Below, in pieces: positions 55,364 through 64,000 of a stretch of 64,000 nucleotides of DNA. The stretch covers positions 1-64,000 of the forward strand of contig JAENWW010000009.1 in NCBI GenBank assembly GCA_016649875.1, given 5' to 3'. A program made the position numbers and the translations under genes. Position 1 is the stretch's first letter, and each line of letters begins with the position of its first letter. The stretch comes from Coriobacteriia bacterium. Its GTDB lineage: Bacteria; Actinomycetota; Coriobacteriia; WRKU01; JAENWW01. The notes under the pieces were generated by a model. It ran no database searches. It was not told the origin of the DNA and saw nothing but the letters and a program-made list of their open reading frames with translations.

Positions 55364-55982
55364 AACGCTTCCTTACCGTCATAACAAAAATCGGTACAAG
55401 CGAAATTAGTATCATAGCAAGTATCGTCAGAGAGAAATTTTTCTTTATGAAAGAAATATTCCCGAAATAATACCCGACAATCAAAAACAACCACGTCCAC
55501 GAAAAACCGCCTATGATATTAAAACTGGCGAACCTTTTATAGGACATGTGTCCTACGCCGGCGATGAAAGGTGCAAACGTTCGAACGAAAGGCATGAAGC
55601 GCGCTATGATAATCGTCTTACCGCCATGCTTCACAAAGAACTTCTGTGTATCGTCGATATGCTTCTTCTTAATGAACCGATTATTATCGCGTTCAATGAG
55701 TTTTGAACCGAAGTACTTCCCGATCATGTAGTTACTCGCATCACCGATGATAGCCGCGAGAGGCATGATAAGGAGCAGCAGCCAAAAATCCATATGCCCC
55801 ATGGCCGCTAAAGAACCCGCTGCAAAAAGCATGGAGTCTCCCGGCAAAAAGGGAGTAACGACCAAGCCGGTCTCCAAGACCACCAAAAGGAAGATTATGG
55901 CGTAAATCCAAACGCCGTATTCAGCCATCATCGTACCTAAATGAACATCTATATGAAGAATGAAGTCGACTATTTGAAGCAC
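55338..55982 (-). CDS. DedA-family membrane protein
   Basis: The 214-residue protein has 'LETGLVVTPFLPGDSMLFAAGSLAA' at residues about 38-62, 'ASNYMIGKYFGSKLIE', 'FFVKHGGKTIIIARFMPFVRTFAPFIAGVGHM', and ends with a transmembrane helix; all are DedA/SNARE-associated features. DedA proteins are undecaprenyl-phosphate or lipid translocases with roles in pH and membrane potential. It is embedded between kdpC and kdpD in the same direction, 14 bp after kdpC, which is not a usual kdp arrangement. Confidence 0.93.
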   Translation of the reverse strand: MLQIVDFILHIDVHLGTMMAEYGVWIYAIIFLLVVLETGLVVTPFLPGDSMLFAAGSLAAMGHMDFWLLLLIMPLAAIIGDASNYMIGKYFGSKLIERDNNRFIKKKHIDDTQKFFVKHGGKTIIIARFMPFVRTFAPFIAGVGHMSYKRFASFNIIGGFSWTWLFLIVGYYFGNISFIKKNFSLTILAMILISLVPIFVMTVRKRYGKNAGQA

Positions 55983-55996
55983 AGCATCGCCTTTCG

Positions 55997-56545
55997 TTAC
56001 AGTTTGTCGAGGCTTATGTTCACCTCTAACACATTTACAATCTTGGGGCCGATAAGAGGCGTTGTGGTCGCCTCATCGATGAATTTCTTGACCATTGCAT
56101 ATGATATATTGCGATGTCTTGCAATTCTACTCGCCTGATAATAAGCGGCCTCGACGGATATATCCGGGTCCACTCCGCTGCCGCTAACCGTTACCAGGTC
56201 TTGCGGAACGGCTTTCTTGTTCTGCGGGTCAATACTCTTGAAATAAGCGACACGCTGCGCCACCGATTCCTTTTGTTCGCCGCCGAACACCGAAAGGTTC
56301 GAGGCGGAACCTCCGACCGAAGGTCTACTGATCAAATACTTCGGGTCGGTCGTGCTTTGTCCTATGAGACGACTCCCGACGACCTTGCCCTGTTTATTAT
56401 ATAGTACCTGACCTTGAGCCTTCTGCTTGAAAAAAACACGGCCCACGCAGGTCAAGGCGAGAGGATAGACAAGTCCGCAGACCAACGTCACCACTACCAA
56501 GAGCACCGCTGCCGGACGCCAAGCTTTAGAAAATACACGAAACAT
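55997..56545 (-). CDS. kdpC: Potassium-transporting ATPase C subunit
   Basis: The 182-residue subunit has one N-terminal transmembrane helix ('RPAAVLLVVVTLVCGLVYPLALTCVG') and an extracellular domain with 'GSRLIGQSTTDPKYLISRPSV' and 'LVTVSGSGVDPDISVEAAYYQASRIA', the KdpC signature. It stabilises the KdpA-KdpB complex and raises ATP affinity. It starts 12 bp after the kdpB stop. Confidence 0.97.
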   Translation of the reverse strand: MFRVFSKAWRPAAVLLVVVTLVCGLVYPLALTCVGRVFFKQKAQGQVLYNKQGKVVGSRLIGQSTTDPKYLISRPSVGGSASNLSVFGGEQKESVAQRVAYFKSIDPQNKKAVPQDLVTVSGSGVDPDISVEAAYYQASRIARHRNISYAMVKKFIDEATTTPLIGPKIVNVLEVNISLDKL

Positions 56546-56557
56546 GAATACGCTCCC

Positions 56558-58663
56558 TTATGCGACACCGAGCAAAACAAGCACGACGTCGATAGCTTTG
56601 ATGGCGATGAACGGTGCAACGACCCCGCCTAATCCGTAAATCAGCGCGTTACGTCGCAGTAATTTACCTGCGGGCAGTTCTTTGTACGCAACTCCCTTGA
56701 GCGCAAGCGGAATGAGAATCAAAATGATCACCGCATTATAGATGATTGCGGATAAGATTGCGGAGGTGGGTGTGGCCAGGTGCATGATATTGAGCACTCC
56801 GAGTTTGGGATAAATGGAAAGAAAGAGTATCGGAATGATGGCGAAATATTTCGCGATATCATTGGCGACGCTGAAAGTGGTCAGTGCTCCGCGCGTCATC
56901 AGAAGTTGCTTGCCAATGCGCACGATTTCAATGAGTTTCGTCGGGCTTGAATCGAGATCGACCATATTGCCCGCTTCTTTGGCAGCTTGTGTTCCCGTAT
57001 TCATCGCAACGGCGACGTCTGCTTGCGCAAGCGCGGGAGCGTCGTTGGTACCGTCTCCAGTCATCGCCACCAAGTGGCCTTCCTTCTGATAGCGAGCTAT
57101 CAGATCCAACTTCATTTGCGGCTGGGCTTCTGCGAGAAAATCGTCGACACCCGCCTCGGCGGCAATCGCAGCGGCGGTCAAAGGGTTGTCCCCAGTAATC
57201 ATAATCGTCTTGATACCCATCTTGCGAAGGTCGGCGAACTTTGCTTTCACTCCATCCTTGAGAATATCTTTGAGATAGATGGCCCCGAGCACCTTCGCTC
57301 CCTTGACCACCGTCAGAGGAGTGCCTCCCGCCTTTGCAATCTCATCGATTATCGATTGCGTTTCCGACGGGTAGACGGCGCCCATATTTTCGACATAACG
57401 CTTGACGGCATCTCCGGCGCCTTTGCGAACGGCGATACGTTCTTCCTTGCCGTCATCGCCGATTTCCGTATAATCGACGCCGCTCATACGGGTCGCGGCG
57501 GAAAATTCGATGAACTCCGGGCTCAGCGCGCTTAAGTCGCGACCGCGGATGTTGTGTTTCTCTTTCGCGAGTACGACAATCGAGCGCCCCTCGGGTGTTT
57601 CGTCCGCCAACGAGGATAGCTGCGCCGCATCTGCGAGTTCTTCGTGCGTCACTCCCGGCAAGGGAAAGAACTCCGCCGCCTGACGATTTCCGAGTGTGAT
57701 GGTGCCCGTCTTATCGAGCAACAATACGTCGACATCGCCCGCAGCTTCGATTGCACGTCCGCTCATGGCGAGTACATTCGCCTGATTGAGCCGGCTCATT
57801 CCCGCAATTCCGATGGAACTGAGCAGCGCTCCGATAGTTGTGGGAGCGAGACAAACGAGAAGCGCGATAAGCGTCGTGAGCGACAAGACCTGCCCGTGGT
57901 TGTTGAGCATCGCCGAAAAGCGTGTGAGGGGATAGAGCGTCACGGTCACCATGAGGAAAATGGCGGTGAGCGCGATAAGCAATATCTCCAGAGCGATTTC
58001 ATTCGGCGTCTTTTTACGAGATGCGCCTTCGACCATGGCGATCATTTTGTCCAAAAATGACTCTCCGGCAGTGGCGGTGATGCGTATCACAAGCCGGTCG
58101 GATATCAGGGATGTCCCTCCGGTAACCGCACTTCTATCTCCGCCCGACTCACGAATCACCGGTGCCGACTCCCCGGTTATCGCACTTTCATCGACCGATG
58201 CCGCACCGACTATGACTTCTCCGTCCATAGGTATTTGTTCGAGCGCATGGACGATGACGATATCTCCGCGGATCAACTCGTTGCTGAGCACATCTTGTAT
58301 CTCAAGTTCTTCGGGCACAATTTCTTTAAGTCCGCTCACATCGGTGAGAATTTTGTGTGCGACCACATCCTTACGCGCACTTTTCAGACTATCGGCCTGG
58401 GCACGACCGCGCCCCTCCGCGATTGCTTCGGCGAAGTTTGCGAACAGAGACGTAAACCATAAAATAATTGCAATGGCGAGCGTATAACCCCTGCTCGTAT
58501 CGTAAAAACCGAAAAAGCTCACGATATAGAGCACCAAGGTGGCGATGGCCCCGAGATATACGACGAACATAACCGGATTTTTGAGTTGCGAACGAAAGCC
58601 GAGCTTTACAAAAGACTGCTTGAGCGCATCACGCGCAATATCTGAATCGATTATCTTAGCCAT
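56558..58663 (-). CDS. kdpB: Potassium-transporting P-type ATPase B subunit
   Basis: The 701-residue P1-type ATPase drives high-affinity K+ uptake. '[13 protein letters not shown]' holds the phosphorylated Asp, '[21 protein letters not shown]' is the TGES-containing actuator, '[20 protein letters not shown]' and '[21 protein letters not shown]' are the hydrolysis motifs. The ATG at 58663 is preferred over the in-frame GTG at 58669; GGTAGG is just upstream. It follows the kdpA stop by 5 bp. Confidence 0.98.
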   Translation of the reverse strand: MAKIIDSDIARDALKQSFVKLGFRSQLKNPVMFVVYLGAIATLVLYIVSFFGFYDTSRGYTLAIAIILWFTSLFANFAEAIAEGRGRAQADSLKSARKDVVAHKILTDVSGLKEIVPEELEIQDVLSNELIRGDIVIVHALEQIPMDGEVIVGAASVDESAITGESAPVIRESGGDRSAVTGGTSLISDRLVIRITATAGESFLDKMIAMVEGASRKKTPNEIALEILLIALTAIFLMVTVTLYPLTRFSAMLNNHGQVLSLTTLIALLVCLAPTTIGALLSSIGIAGMSRLNQANVLAMSGRAIEAAGDVDVLLLDKTGTITLGNRQAAEFFPLPGVTHEELADAAQLSSLADETPEGRSIVVLAKEKHNIRGRDLSALSPEFIEFSAATRMSGVDYTEIGDDGKEERIAVRKGAGDAVKRYVENMGAVYPSETQSIIDEIAKAGGTPLTVVKGAKVLGAIYLKDILKDGVKAKFADLRKMGIKTIMITGDNPLTAAAIAAEAGVDDFLAEAQPQMKLDLIARYQKEGHLVAMTGDGTNDAPALAQADVAVAMNTGTQAAKEAGNMVDLDSSPTKLIEIVRIGKQLLMTRGALTTFSVANDIAKYFAIIPILFLSIYPKLGVLNIMHLATPTSAILSAIIYNAVIILILIPLALKGVAYKELPAGKLLRRNALIYGLGGVVAPFIAIKAIDVVLVLLGVA

Positions 58664-58668
58664 TATCA

Positions 58669-60393
58669 CTACCTACCGATCACATGAGCTGTGTTGAAAA
58701 AGTCAGCGAGAGGTCCCAGCGACAAAGCAGGCAAGAAACTGAGTACGCCGATGAGGACGACTACGATGAGCAGCAGGATGACAAACGTGGTATTCGTGGT
58801 TGAAAGCGTTCCCGCAGAACTCGCAACAAGCGATTTTCGCGCCAACGAACCCGAGAAATAGATGACGGCGATAAGCGGAACGAACCGCGCAAGAAGCATC
58901 GAGAGCGACCCGGCAAGCGTGACGAACGTCGAATCGACTTTCATGCCCGCAAACGAGCTCCCGTTATTCGCGCCCATCGAGGTGAACGTATAAAGCAGTT
59001 CACTGAACCCGTGCGCTCCGGGATTTCCCAACCAACCCTGGGCGCTCGGGAGCAAGGTCGCCACGGCTGTGGTCCCCAAAATGAGGAACGAAGGAACCAA
59101 GATGACCAGGCAGACCATCTTCATCTCGAAGGGCTCGATCTTCTTACCGAGAAATTCCGGCGTTCGCCCTACCATAAGTCCTGCGATGAAGACCGCTAAA
59201 ATACAAAACGCCAGCAGCCCGTAAAGACCGGAACCGACACCGCCGAATACAACTTCGCCGGTTTGCATGAGAGCTAACAACACGAATCCGCTCACCGGAG
59301 TGAAGCTGTCGAGCGTTGAATTGACCGAGCCATTGCTTGCCGCCGTGGTCGCTCCCGCCCAAAGCGCGGATGTAGTGACGCCGTTGCGTAGCTCCTTGCC
59401 CTCCAGGTTGCCGGAAACCGTCGAGCTCATGCTCACACCTTTGTAATGGGGATTGAGTTTATACTCCGAATAAGCAATCCCGAAAGTCGCAACGGAGAAG
59501 AGAATAAGCATGACGACATAGAGCGTCCACCCTTGTTTTTTGTTGCCGACCCCTCTTCCGAAAGCAAAACAGAGCGCAGCCGGGATCAGAAGGAGGGCGA
59601 ACAGTTCGAGAATATTTGAAAAGAATGTCGAGTTTTCGAGAGGATATGCCGAGTTTGCAGCATAAAAACCTCCGCCGTTCGTACCCAGCTGTTTGATCGC
59701 TTCTTGACTCGCGACCGGCCCCAGAGAAATGACGGAACGAATGCCGGAAGCCAGCTCCGTATAATGAAGCGACGGCGTGAGTGTCTGAACAACGCCCGCG
59801 GCGATGAGAGCGACTCCCAAAACGATGCTCAATGGCAAAAGTATATAGAGAATCGATCGCGTCACGTCGACGAAAAAGTTACCGACGGTGTTGGATTTCG
59901 TACGCGAAAATCCACGGGTGATTACGCAGAAAACGGCGATTCCGACCGCGGCGCTCAAGAAGTTTTGCACCGTCAATCCGAGCATTGACACGAAGAAAGA
60001 AAGGTTATGGGTCACTGCCATCGTTTGCCAGTTCGTGTTCGTCACAAAACTTACAGCGGTGTTGATGGCAATGCGCCAATCCGGAGCGGCGAGATGAGTC
60101 GGATTGAGCCCGATATATTTTTGCAGCATCTGCATGGCGAAAAGAAGCACCAGCGAAAGAACGGAAACGGCCAAAACCGACATGGTGTATCTTCGGGGAG
60201 TCTGTTCAGACGTGGCACCTTCCCCGAGGAGTCGGTAAAACCCCTTCTCGATGCGTGCCAACCAACGGACTTTGATTTCGCCCCCGAATAAGATATGCGC
60301 ACAATACCTGCCCACATAGACCGCCGATATCGTCAATACAATCAAGAAAACCGCATCGAAGAACAAGGCCGAAACCAAAGTATCAAGTTGCAT
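58669..60393 (-). CDS. kdpA: Potassium-transporting ATPase A subunit
   Basis: The 574-residue K+ channel-like subunit has four selectivity-filter-like segments, including 'TNTNWQTM' near residue 118, '[19 protein letters not shown]' near 232, '[16 protein letters not shown]' near 350 and '[13 protein letters not shown]' near 470. It carries ten predicted transmembrane helices. It is the first gene of kdpABC-dedA-kdpD. No KdpE response regulator is present in the window, and no riboswitch was recognised in the 234-bp upstream gap. Confidence 0.97.
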   Translation of the reverse strand: MQLDTLVSALFFDAVFLIVLTISAVYVGRYCAHILFGGEIKVRWLARIEKGFYRLLGEGATSEQTPRRYTMSVLAVSVLSLVLLFAMQMLQKYIGLNPTHLAAPDWRIAINTAVSFVTNTNWQTMAVTHNLSFFVSMLGLTVQNFLSAAVGIAVFCVITRGFSRTKSNTVGNFFVDVTRSILYILLPLSIVLGVALIAAGVVQTLTPSLHYTELASGIRSVISLGPVASQEAIKQLGTNGGGFYAANSAYPLENSTFFSNILELFALLLIPAALCFAFGRGVGNKKQGWTLYVVMLILFSVATFGIAYSEYKLNPHYKGVSMSSTVSGNLEGKELRNGVTTSALWAGATTAASNGSVNSTLDSFTPVSGFVLLALMQTGEVVFGGVGSGLYGLLAFCILAVFIAGLMVGRTPEFLGKKIEPFEMKMVCLVILVPSFLILGTTAVATLLPSAQGWLGNPGAHGFSELLYTFTSMGANNGSSFAGMKVDSTFVTLAGSLSMLLARFVPLIAVIYFSGSLARKSLVASSAGTLSTTNTTFVILLLIVVVLIGVLSFLPALSLGPLADFFNTAHVIGR

Positions 60394-60627
60394 TTCCTTT
60401 TTGCCTCACTCTGAAAGATTGCCCTCTGAGAACCCTTGACTATTCACAACAACTATCTCACGGAACAACTATCGTACTCCTGGACTTGTTCACGCGCAAA
60501 TATTACGCGGCGTGACTCATAGAAGAGGACGCCCTCCTTTAAAAGAGAGCGTCCTCTTGTTTCAGTTTCATTTCGATATCGAATGGATTCGGTATCGAAA
60601 GCCACAACGACCCGGCTGGTCGATACG
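60394..60627. other. Gap between rpoC and kdpA
   Basis: The 234-bp region contains the rpoC terminator hairpin (60523-60558) and the AAAAAGGAA ribosome-binding site of kdpA. The kdpA promoter is probably between 60400 and 60515; no obvious sigma-70 boxes or riboswitch structure were found. Confidence 0.4.
60523..60558 (-). terminator. Terminator after rpoC
   Basis: AAGAGGACGC and GCGTCCTCTT are perfect 10-bp complements around a 16-nt loop. It follows the rpoC stop by about 70 bp on the minus strand; the U-rich tail is short, so efficiency is uncertain. Confidence 0.6.
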
Positions 60628-63600
60628 CTAAAGCTTCAAGCCGATGCCCTTTTCGGCAAGTCCGGCTTGGACTTCTGCAACAGCCTTCGCTCCGATGCCG
60701 GATAGCGCAAGAAGTTCGGACTCGCTCTTGTTCAAGACATCTCCGATGGTCGTCACACCCGCCTCGGCGAATTTGTCAATCCAACGCTTTGCGATACCGA
60801 GGTCGCCGATACTCGAAATCTCGAGCTCCTCGCTTGCACGATCGTTTGACGCAAGCTCTTCGACGGAAACGGCTTGTCTGGTTCCTCCGAGCAAAAAGTC
60901 CGTCTCGCCCAAAACACCTTCGGCTCTTTCGAGAAGACTCTTCAGTTCATCGAAGTCACCTTCGTCGACGATGAAATCACCGGCTGCCTGTGCAGGCTTG
61001 ACGACAGACCCGTCACCGCCAATTAAAGCATTGGGGTCGAATGTCTGGGATATATACTTCTCAACGTCTTCGGCTTCCAAGCCCTCGCTGCTCTGGGTCC
61101 ACTCATCGAGGAACTGCGGCTCCCACTCTCCGCTCGAGGGAATCTGCGACTGAATGCTTTTCAACTCGCCGCGGATGGTATCGGGGGCGACATCCGTACT
61201 GGTATCGGCTTCCGACACGGTCGTTCCCTTATAGGAAATATCCACATTGCGATAACGCTTCATACCGGTTCCGGCAGGAATGAGTTTACCGATAATGACG
61301 TTTTCTTTCAGACCGACCAAGTTGTCCTCGCGTGCCTCGATGGCAGCTTGGGCGAGAACGGTGGTGGTCCACATGAACGAAGCCAGTGAAAGGAACGATT
61401 CCGTACCGAGTGAACGCGACGATGCGCGAACGATCTGGAGAGGACCGATCAAGGTCTCATTCGCATCGGCCGGTTTCTCGCCTTTGGCGATGGTTTTTTC
61501 GTTGACGCCCAAATAGAACAGACGGTCGACATATGAATCCACCAAAAAGTCGGTATCTCCAGCATCGGCGATCTTAACCTTAGAAAGCATGCGACTTGCG
61601 ATGATTTCGAAGTGCTTATCGTTGAGTTCGACACCCTGTCCGCGATATACTCCCTGCAACTCATGGATGATCCAACGAAGCATTTTTTCTCGTCCGATTA
61701 TTTCGAGGAGTTCCGGACCGTACTGACGTCCGCGTGTGAGAGCTGCGCCGGCCTTGACCTTGTCGCCTTCGTTGACGACGGTGTGCACTTCTGCGCCGAT
61801 CGGGTCGGAATGCCATTCATGCTTTTTCTTGTTGGTCACGACGATGACGCGCTTCTCGCTTTCGGTTCTAAACGAAACCGTACCCTCCTGCGGTGTGAGA
61901 ATCGCAAACTCACGGTTCGCACGCGGCGATTCGAGGATTTCGTTGACCAGCGGAAGACCGTCGGTGATGTCTGATCCGGCGACGCCGCCCGTGTGGAACG
62001 TACGCATCGTGAGCTGAGTACCCGGCTCACCGATCGACTGTGCGGCGATGACGCCGACGGCCGTACCGATATCGACGGGTCTGCTTGTCGATAAATCCCA
62101 TCCGTAGCACTTCTGACAGATGCTGCGACCGCCTTTGCAGGTCAGCGCCGTGCGGAGTTCGACTTCTTTGAATCCGGCCGCCTCGAGCTCGGAGAGTTTC
62201 TCGAAGTCGTTGATGTACACGCCGGCACCGAGAATCAAGTTGCCTTTTTTATCGGTTATGTCTTTTGCGACGGTTCGGCCGATGAGGTTGTTATCCAACT
62301 TGTTCTCGAAGTCGCGAATCGAAGTCGGAATGCCTTCGGTTGTCCCGCAATCTTCGTTTGTCACGATCTCATCGTGAACGAAGTCGAGGAAACGACGCGT
62401 CGTGTATCCACCGGTCTCAGTTCCCAACGCCGTATCGGCGAGACCCTTACGGGCGCCGTGGGTCGAGATGAAGTACTCGAGAACGGTAAGACCTTCGCGG
62501 AAGTTCGTTTTAATCGGGCGGTCGATGGTATCTCCCTTAGGAGACTGCATCAAACCACGCATACCGGCAAGCTGACGAATCTGCTTGAGGTTACCGCGGG
62601 CGCCGGATTCGGCCATTTGGAAAATGGGGTTACTGTTATCGAACTCTTTGACCATTTCCTCACCGACCTCATCGGTGGCGCGGTTCCAAACGTCGATCGT
62701 CTTCTCGTGACGCTCCTGTTCGGTCATCAGGCCCATGGTGTACTGGCCCTTGATGGCATCGGCTTCTTTTTCATACTTCTCGATAATCGCACCCTTGTTT
62801 TTGGGAACCTTCGCATCGTAGAGCGAAACGGTGACACCTGCGAGGGTCGCATAGTGGAAACCGAGGTTCTTGAGGTTATCGAGATAAATGCCCATATCGG
62901 TCGTCGAATAAATATTCGCAAGTTCTTCGACGATTGCCGCGATGGTGTTCTTAGTCAAACGATAGTTGATGAAGGCGAAATCTTCCGGGAGTGCCTTGTT
63001 GAACAAAATACGCCCGGGTGTCGTCGGAAAGCGCGTTCCCTTCTCAACGGATACGCGGTCATTTTCGTTCGGCGAATTACGAACGATCATATCCTTTTCG
63101 CTCCGCACCTCGATGGGAGCCCTGAGATTGAGGTCTGCCTTGTTATCGTAGGCGAGCACCGCTTCAGTCGGGCTGAAGAATACGCGGCGAGGTTGATCTC
63201 CCTCGAGTTCGCCGGTGAGGTAGTACAGACCCAATACCATGTCCTGGGAAGGCACCGCGAGCGGACGACCATTCGAAGGAGACTTGATGTTGTTCGTCGA
63301 AAGCATCAAAATGCGAGCTTCCGCCTGCGCCTCGGTTGAGAGAGGCACGTGAACGGCCATCTGGTCACCGTCGAAGTCGGCGTTAAACGCAGCGCAAACC
63401 AGAGGATGCAGGCGAATCGCTTTTCCTTCGACGAGAATCGGCTCGAACGCTTGAATACCGAGACGGTGCAAGGTCGGTGCGCGGTTGAGCAACACCGGAT
63501 GCTCGGCGGTTACCTTTTCGAGAACGTCCCAAACGATTGCGCGCTGACGATCGACTATCTTCTTGGCAGCTTTGATGTTTGCCGCGCCGTCGCGACCGTC

Positions 63601-64000
63601 GGTGTCGTTGTAACGATCGACGAGAGCTTTCATGACAAACGGCTTGAACAACTCGAGAGCCATGTACTTAGGCAGACCGCACTGGTGGAGCTTAAGCTCA
63701 GGCCCACCGACGATAACCGAACGACCCGAGTAGTCGACACGCTTACCGAGCAAGTTCTGACGGAAACGTCCTTGCTTGCCGTTGAGCGTGTGCGAAAGTG
63801 ACTTGAGCGGTCGGCCTGAAGGACCTTTGACGGTGCGACGATCATCGCGACGGTTGTCGAACAACTTATCGACGGCCTCTTGAAGCATGCGCTTCTCGTT
63901 GTTGATGATAATCTCAGGCGCTCCGAGTTCGAAGAGCTTCTTGAGTCGGTTGTTACGGTTGATAACGCGGCGATACAAGTCGTTGAGATCGCTTGTCGCA
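60628..64000 (-). CDS. rpoC: DNA-directed RNA polymerase beta' subunit, partial, with C-terminal alpha-CTD-like domain
   Basis: The frame runs off the right edge, so about the first 300 residues are missing. Present are '[22 protein letters not shown]', the catalytic Mg motif '[16 protein letters not shown]', the bridge-helix and trigger-loop region, and the zinc site '[14 protein letters not shown]'. After the normal C-terminus the chain extends by an acidic linker and a last block (about 60-65 residues) reading '[20 protein letters not shown]' then '[20 protein letters not shown]'. This closely resembles the helix-hairpin-helix of the alpha-subunit C-terminal domain. Confidence 0.97.
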   Translation of the reverse strand, partial: ATSDLNDLYRRVINRNNRLKKLFELGAPEIIINNEKRMLQEAVDKLFDNRRDDRRTVKGPSGRPLKSLSHTLNGKQGRFRQNLLGKRVDYSGRSVIVGGPELKLHQCGLPKYMALELFKPFVMKALVDRYNDTDGRDGAANIKAAKKIVDRQRAIVWDVLEKVTAEHPVLLNRAPTLHRLGIQAFEPILVEGKAIRLHPLVCAAFNADFDGDQMAVHVPLSTEAQAEARILMLSTNNIKSPSNGRPLAVPSQDMVLGLYYLTGELEGDQPRRVFFSPTEAVLAYDNKADLNLRAPIEVRSEKDMIVRNSPNENDRVSVEKGTRFPTTPGRILFNKALPEDFAFINYRLTKNTIAAIVEELANIYSTTDMGIYLDNLKNLGFHYATLAGVTVSLYDAKVPKNKGAIIEKYEKEADAIKGQYTMGLMTEQERHEKTIDVWNRATDEVGEEMVKEFDNSNPIFQMAESGARGNLKQIRQLAGMRGLMQSPKGDTIDRPIKTNFREGLTVLEYFISTHGARKGLADTALGTETGGYTTRRFLDFVHDEIVTNEDCGTTEGIPTSIRDFENKLDNNLIGRTVAKDITDKKGNLILGAGVYINDFEKLSELEAAGFKEVELRTALTCKGGRSICQKCYGWDLSTSRPVDIGTAVGVIAAQSIGEPGTQLTMRTFHTGGVAGSDITDGLPLVNEILESPRANREFAILTPQEGTVSFRTESEKRVIVVTNKKKHEWHSDPIGAEVHTVVNEGDKVKAGAALTRGRQYGPELLEIIGREKMLRWIIHELQGVYRGQGVELNDKHFEIIASRMLSKVKIADAGDTDFLVDSYVDRLFYLGVNEKTIAKGEKPADANETLIGPLQIVRASSRSLGTESFLSLASFMWTTTVLAQAAIEAREDNLVGLKENVIIGKLIPAGTGMKRYRNVDISYKGTTVSEADTSTDVAPDTIRGELKSIQSQIPSSGEWEPQFLDEWTQSSEGLEAEDVEKYISQTFDPNALIGGDGSVVKPAQAAGDFIVDEGDFDELKSLLERAEGVLGETDFLLGGTRQAVSVEELASNDRASEELEISSIGDLGIAKRWIDKFAEAGVTTIGDVLNKSESELLALSGIGAKAVAEVQAGLAEKGIGLKL

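Noticed and set aside
60394-60627. c-di-AMP (ydaO-type) or K+ riboswitch upstream of kdpA
   Set aside because: The gap is short and contains only the rpoC terminator and a simple leader; no conserved riboswitch motifs were seen.

Overview
The window is a gene-dense bacterial chromosome segment. Its gene content and order suggest a strict or facultative anaerobe of the Actinomycetota, most likely class Coriobacteriia. The evidence is the run ecfA-ecfT-truA-rplM-rpsI beside glmM, a TsaB-RimI-TsaD fusion, a fused two-domain EcfA, a HrcA/CIRCE-controlled groESL, a tungsten-type aldehyde:ferredoxin oxidoreductase and moderately GC-rich codon use. The taxonomic call is inference; there is no rRNA in the window.

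Layout. 1-5600: the end of an AbiEii-like gene, then guaA, a PASTA membrane protein and ychF on the minus strand, and a GT4 glycosyltransferase on the plus strand. 5600-7750: groEL and groES with a perfect CIRCE operator. 7798-17000: a long minus-strand operon glmS-acpS-nnr-alr-nitroreductase-udg-tsaE-tsaB/rimI/tsaD, joining wall-precursor supply to metabolite repair and tRNA t6A synthesis. 17100-24700: a Wzm/Wzt polysaccharide exporter, glmM, rpsI, rplM, truA and an ECF transporter core. 24765-29866: a complete branched-chain amino-acid ABC transporter (livJHMGF order). 30145-31263: a secreted NlpC/P60 peptidase.

31335-36873: an initiator tRNA gene carrying a 5.4-kb integrated element. The element is flanked by a perfect 101-bp direct repeat that starts in the anticodon loop. 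It encodes a PIN-domain protein, a tyrosine integrase, a Xre repressor divergent from an excisionase, a HUH replication initiator and three small genes. The order int-repressor/xis-rep is that of phage satellites (PICI) and small integrative mobilizable elements. This is the best candidate in the window for an undescribed system.

36900-50500 is accessory: an FMN-binding protein, aldehyde:ferredoxin oxidoreductase next to a decayed VWA gene, msrAB, a tail-anchored orphan protein, mnmA, a RhuM-Fic gene whose Fic active site is deleted, small membrane proteins, a GGDEF/EAL protein, a MORC/MutL-like GHKL ATPase and a DUF4405 membrane protein. 50500-64000: a 1026-residue FAD/Fe-S oxidoreductase, a potassium-uptake operon kdpABC-dedA-kdpD (the KdpD has no histidine kinase), and the 3' three quarters of rpoC, whose product ends in a domain resembling the RNA polymerase alpha C-terminal domain.

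No CRISPR array, rRNA or complete insertion sequence was seen. The minus-strand genes are mostly arranged as tight operons with 4-20 bp gaps or short overlaps; intergenic terminators and hairpins are listed where clear.
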